The position numbers and the translations under genes are program-made. A DNA stretch of 64,000 bases, taken from Mycobacterium stomatepiae (GTDB taxonomy: Bacteria > Actinomycetota > Actinomycetes > Mycobacteriales > Mycobacteriaceae). The notes beneath the pieces are model-generated. The model saw only the letters and a program-made list of their open reading frames with translations. It made no database searches and was not told the DNA's origin. The stretch spans positions 4,712,001 through 4,776,000 of the forward strand of contig NZ_AP022587.1 of the NCBI RefSeq assembly GCF_010731715.1, in the 5' to 3' direction. Positions 63,843-64,000 of the stretch are shown here, one piece after another; the stretch's first letter is position 1, and each line of letters starts with the position of its first letter.

Positions 63843-64000
63843 ATGTCAGACCCGCTGACGAGCATTGCGGCCGAGACCGTTTCCGAGATTCCGGACTACC
63901 CGATGGCCCGCAACAAGGGCTGCCCGTTCGCCCCGCCACCCGACGTGATGGCCCTGGCCGAAGAGCGGCCGCTGTCGCGCGTCCGGATCTGGGATGGCAG
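63843..64000 (+). CDS. Cytochrome P450, N-terminal part only
   Basis: From ATG 63843 the first 52 residues are visible before the window ends: AAETVSEIPDYPMARNKGCPFAPPPD and LAEERPLSRVRIWDG, the N-terminal pattern of bacterial soluble P450s. The haem and I-helix regions lie outside the window. The ferredoxin gene immediately before it supports the call. Confidence 0.85.
   Translation, partial: MSDPLTSIAAETVSEIPDYPMARNKGCPFAPPPDVMALAEERPLSRVRIWDG

Overview
This high-GC window reads as a chromosomal segment of a non-tuberculous Mycobacterium. The evidence is a desA1 acyl-ACP desaturase next to a dus gene and a TetR gene, a Lys/Glu/Asp/Phe tRNA group, a NarL/sensor-kinase pair, an MmcO-type multicopper oxidase, several F420/FMN luciferase-like oxidoreductases, many GTG/TTG starts, and large lipid and aromatic catabolism clusters. 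From memory of M. tuberculosis H37Rv, the left end (LCP protein, Dus, DesA1, TetR, MpaB-like oxygenase) matches Rv0822c-Rv0826, and the pieces at 43.9-46.8 kb and 58.5-60.1 kb match Rv0843-Rv0845 and Rv0846c. The material between them is accessory DNA.

Layout: (1) 1-5.9 kb, conserved core. (2) 5.99-6.48 kb, tRNA-Lys (minus), then tRNA-Glu, -Asp and -Phe (plus). (3) 6.4-15.3 kb, an island at tRNA-Phe. A 53-bp direct repeat (51/53 identical) of the tRNA 3' part recurs at 15234-15286, and a frameshifted C-terminal relic of a tyrosine integrase abuts the tRNA. Cargo: P450, esterase, a frameshifted GlcD/GlcE-type FAD oxidase, a benzoylformate-decarboxylase-like enzyme, an alpha/beta hydrolase and a divergent PucR regulator, together resembling mandelate or aryl-hydroxyacid catabolism. 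(4) 15.98-23.4 kb, a tightly overlapping minus-strand operon that looks like an undescribed Dlt-type envelope acylation system: two AMP ligases (the second with a fused carrier domain), a DltD-like SGNH protein, an MBOAT acyltransferase, a 45-residue DltX-like microprotein missing from longer-ORF calls, and a Trm112/methyltransferase-like protein. A Fur/Zur-like palindrome lies just upstream. (5) 23.4-31 kb, gene-poor DNA followed by small genes (papain-like Tat lipoprotein, PPOX, tautomerase, VanX-like peptidase) and gene remnants. (6) 31.1-43.8 kb, a CoA-thioester catabolic regulon: two-subunit B12 acyl-CoA mutase, MeaB GTPase, acyl-CoA ligase, paired acyl-CoA dehydrogenases, enoyl-CoA hydratase, CoA transferase, amidohydrolase and ferredoxin. 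Two divergent promoters there share the palindrome GAGAA-N5-TTCTC. (7) 43.9-46.8 kb, Rv0843-like, NarL, sensor kinase. (8) 46.9-58.5 kb, an mhp/hsa-like meta-cleavage cluster under an IclR regulator, with an in-frame amber stop in the mhpA-like gene. (9) 58.5-64 kb, MmcO, an NmrA-like protein, a membrane protein, and an SDR-TetR-ferredoxin-P450 cluster with two copies of one 22-bp operator.

Several genes carry a single lesion: the integrase relic, the FAD oxidase, AMP ligase B, the methyltransferase-like gene, one LLM oxidoreductase and mhpA. Either parts of the accessory DNA are decaying or the assembly has uncorrected errors. The raw sequence alone cannot decide.
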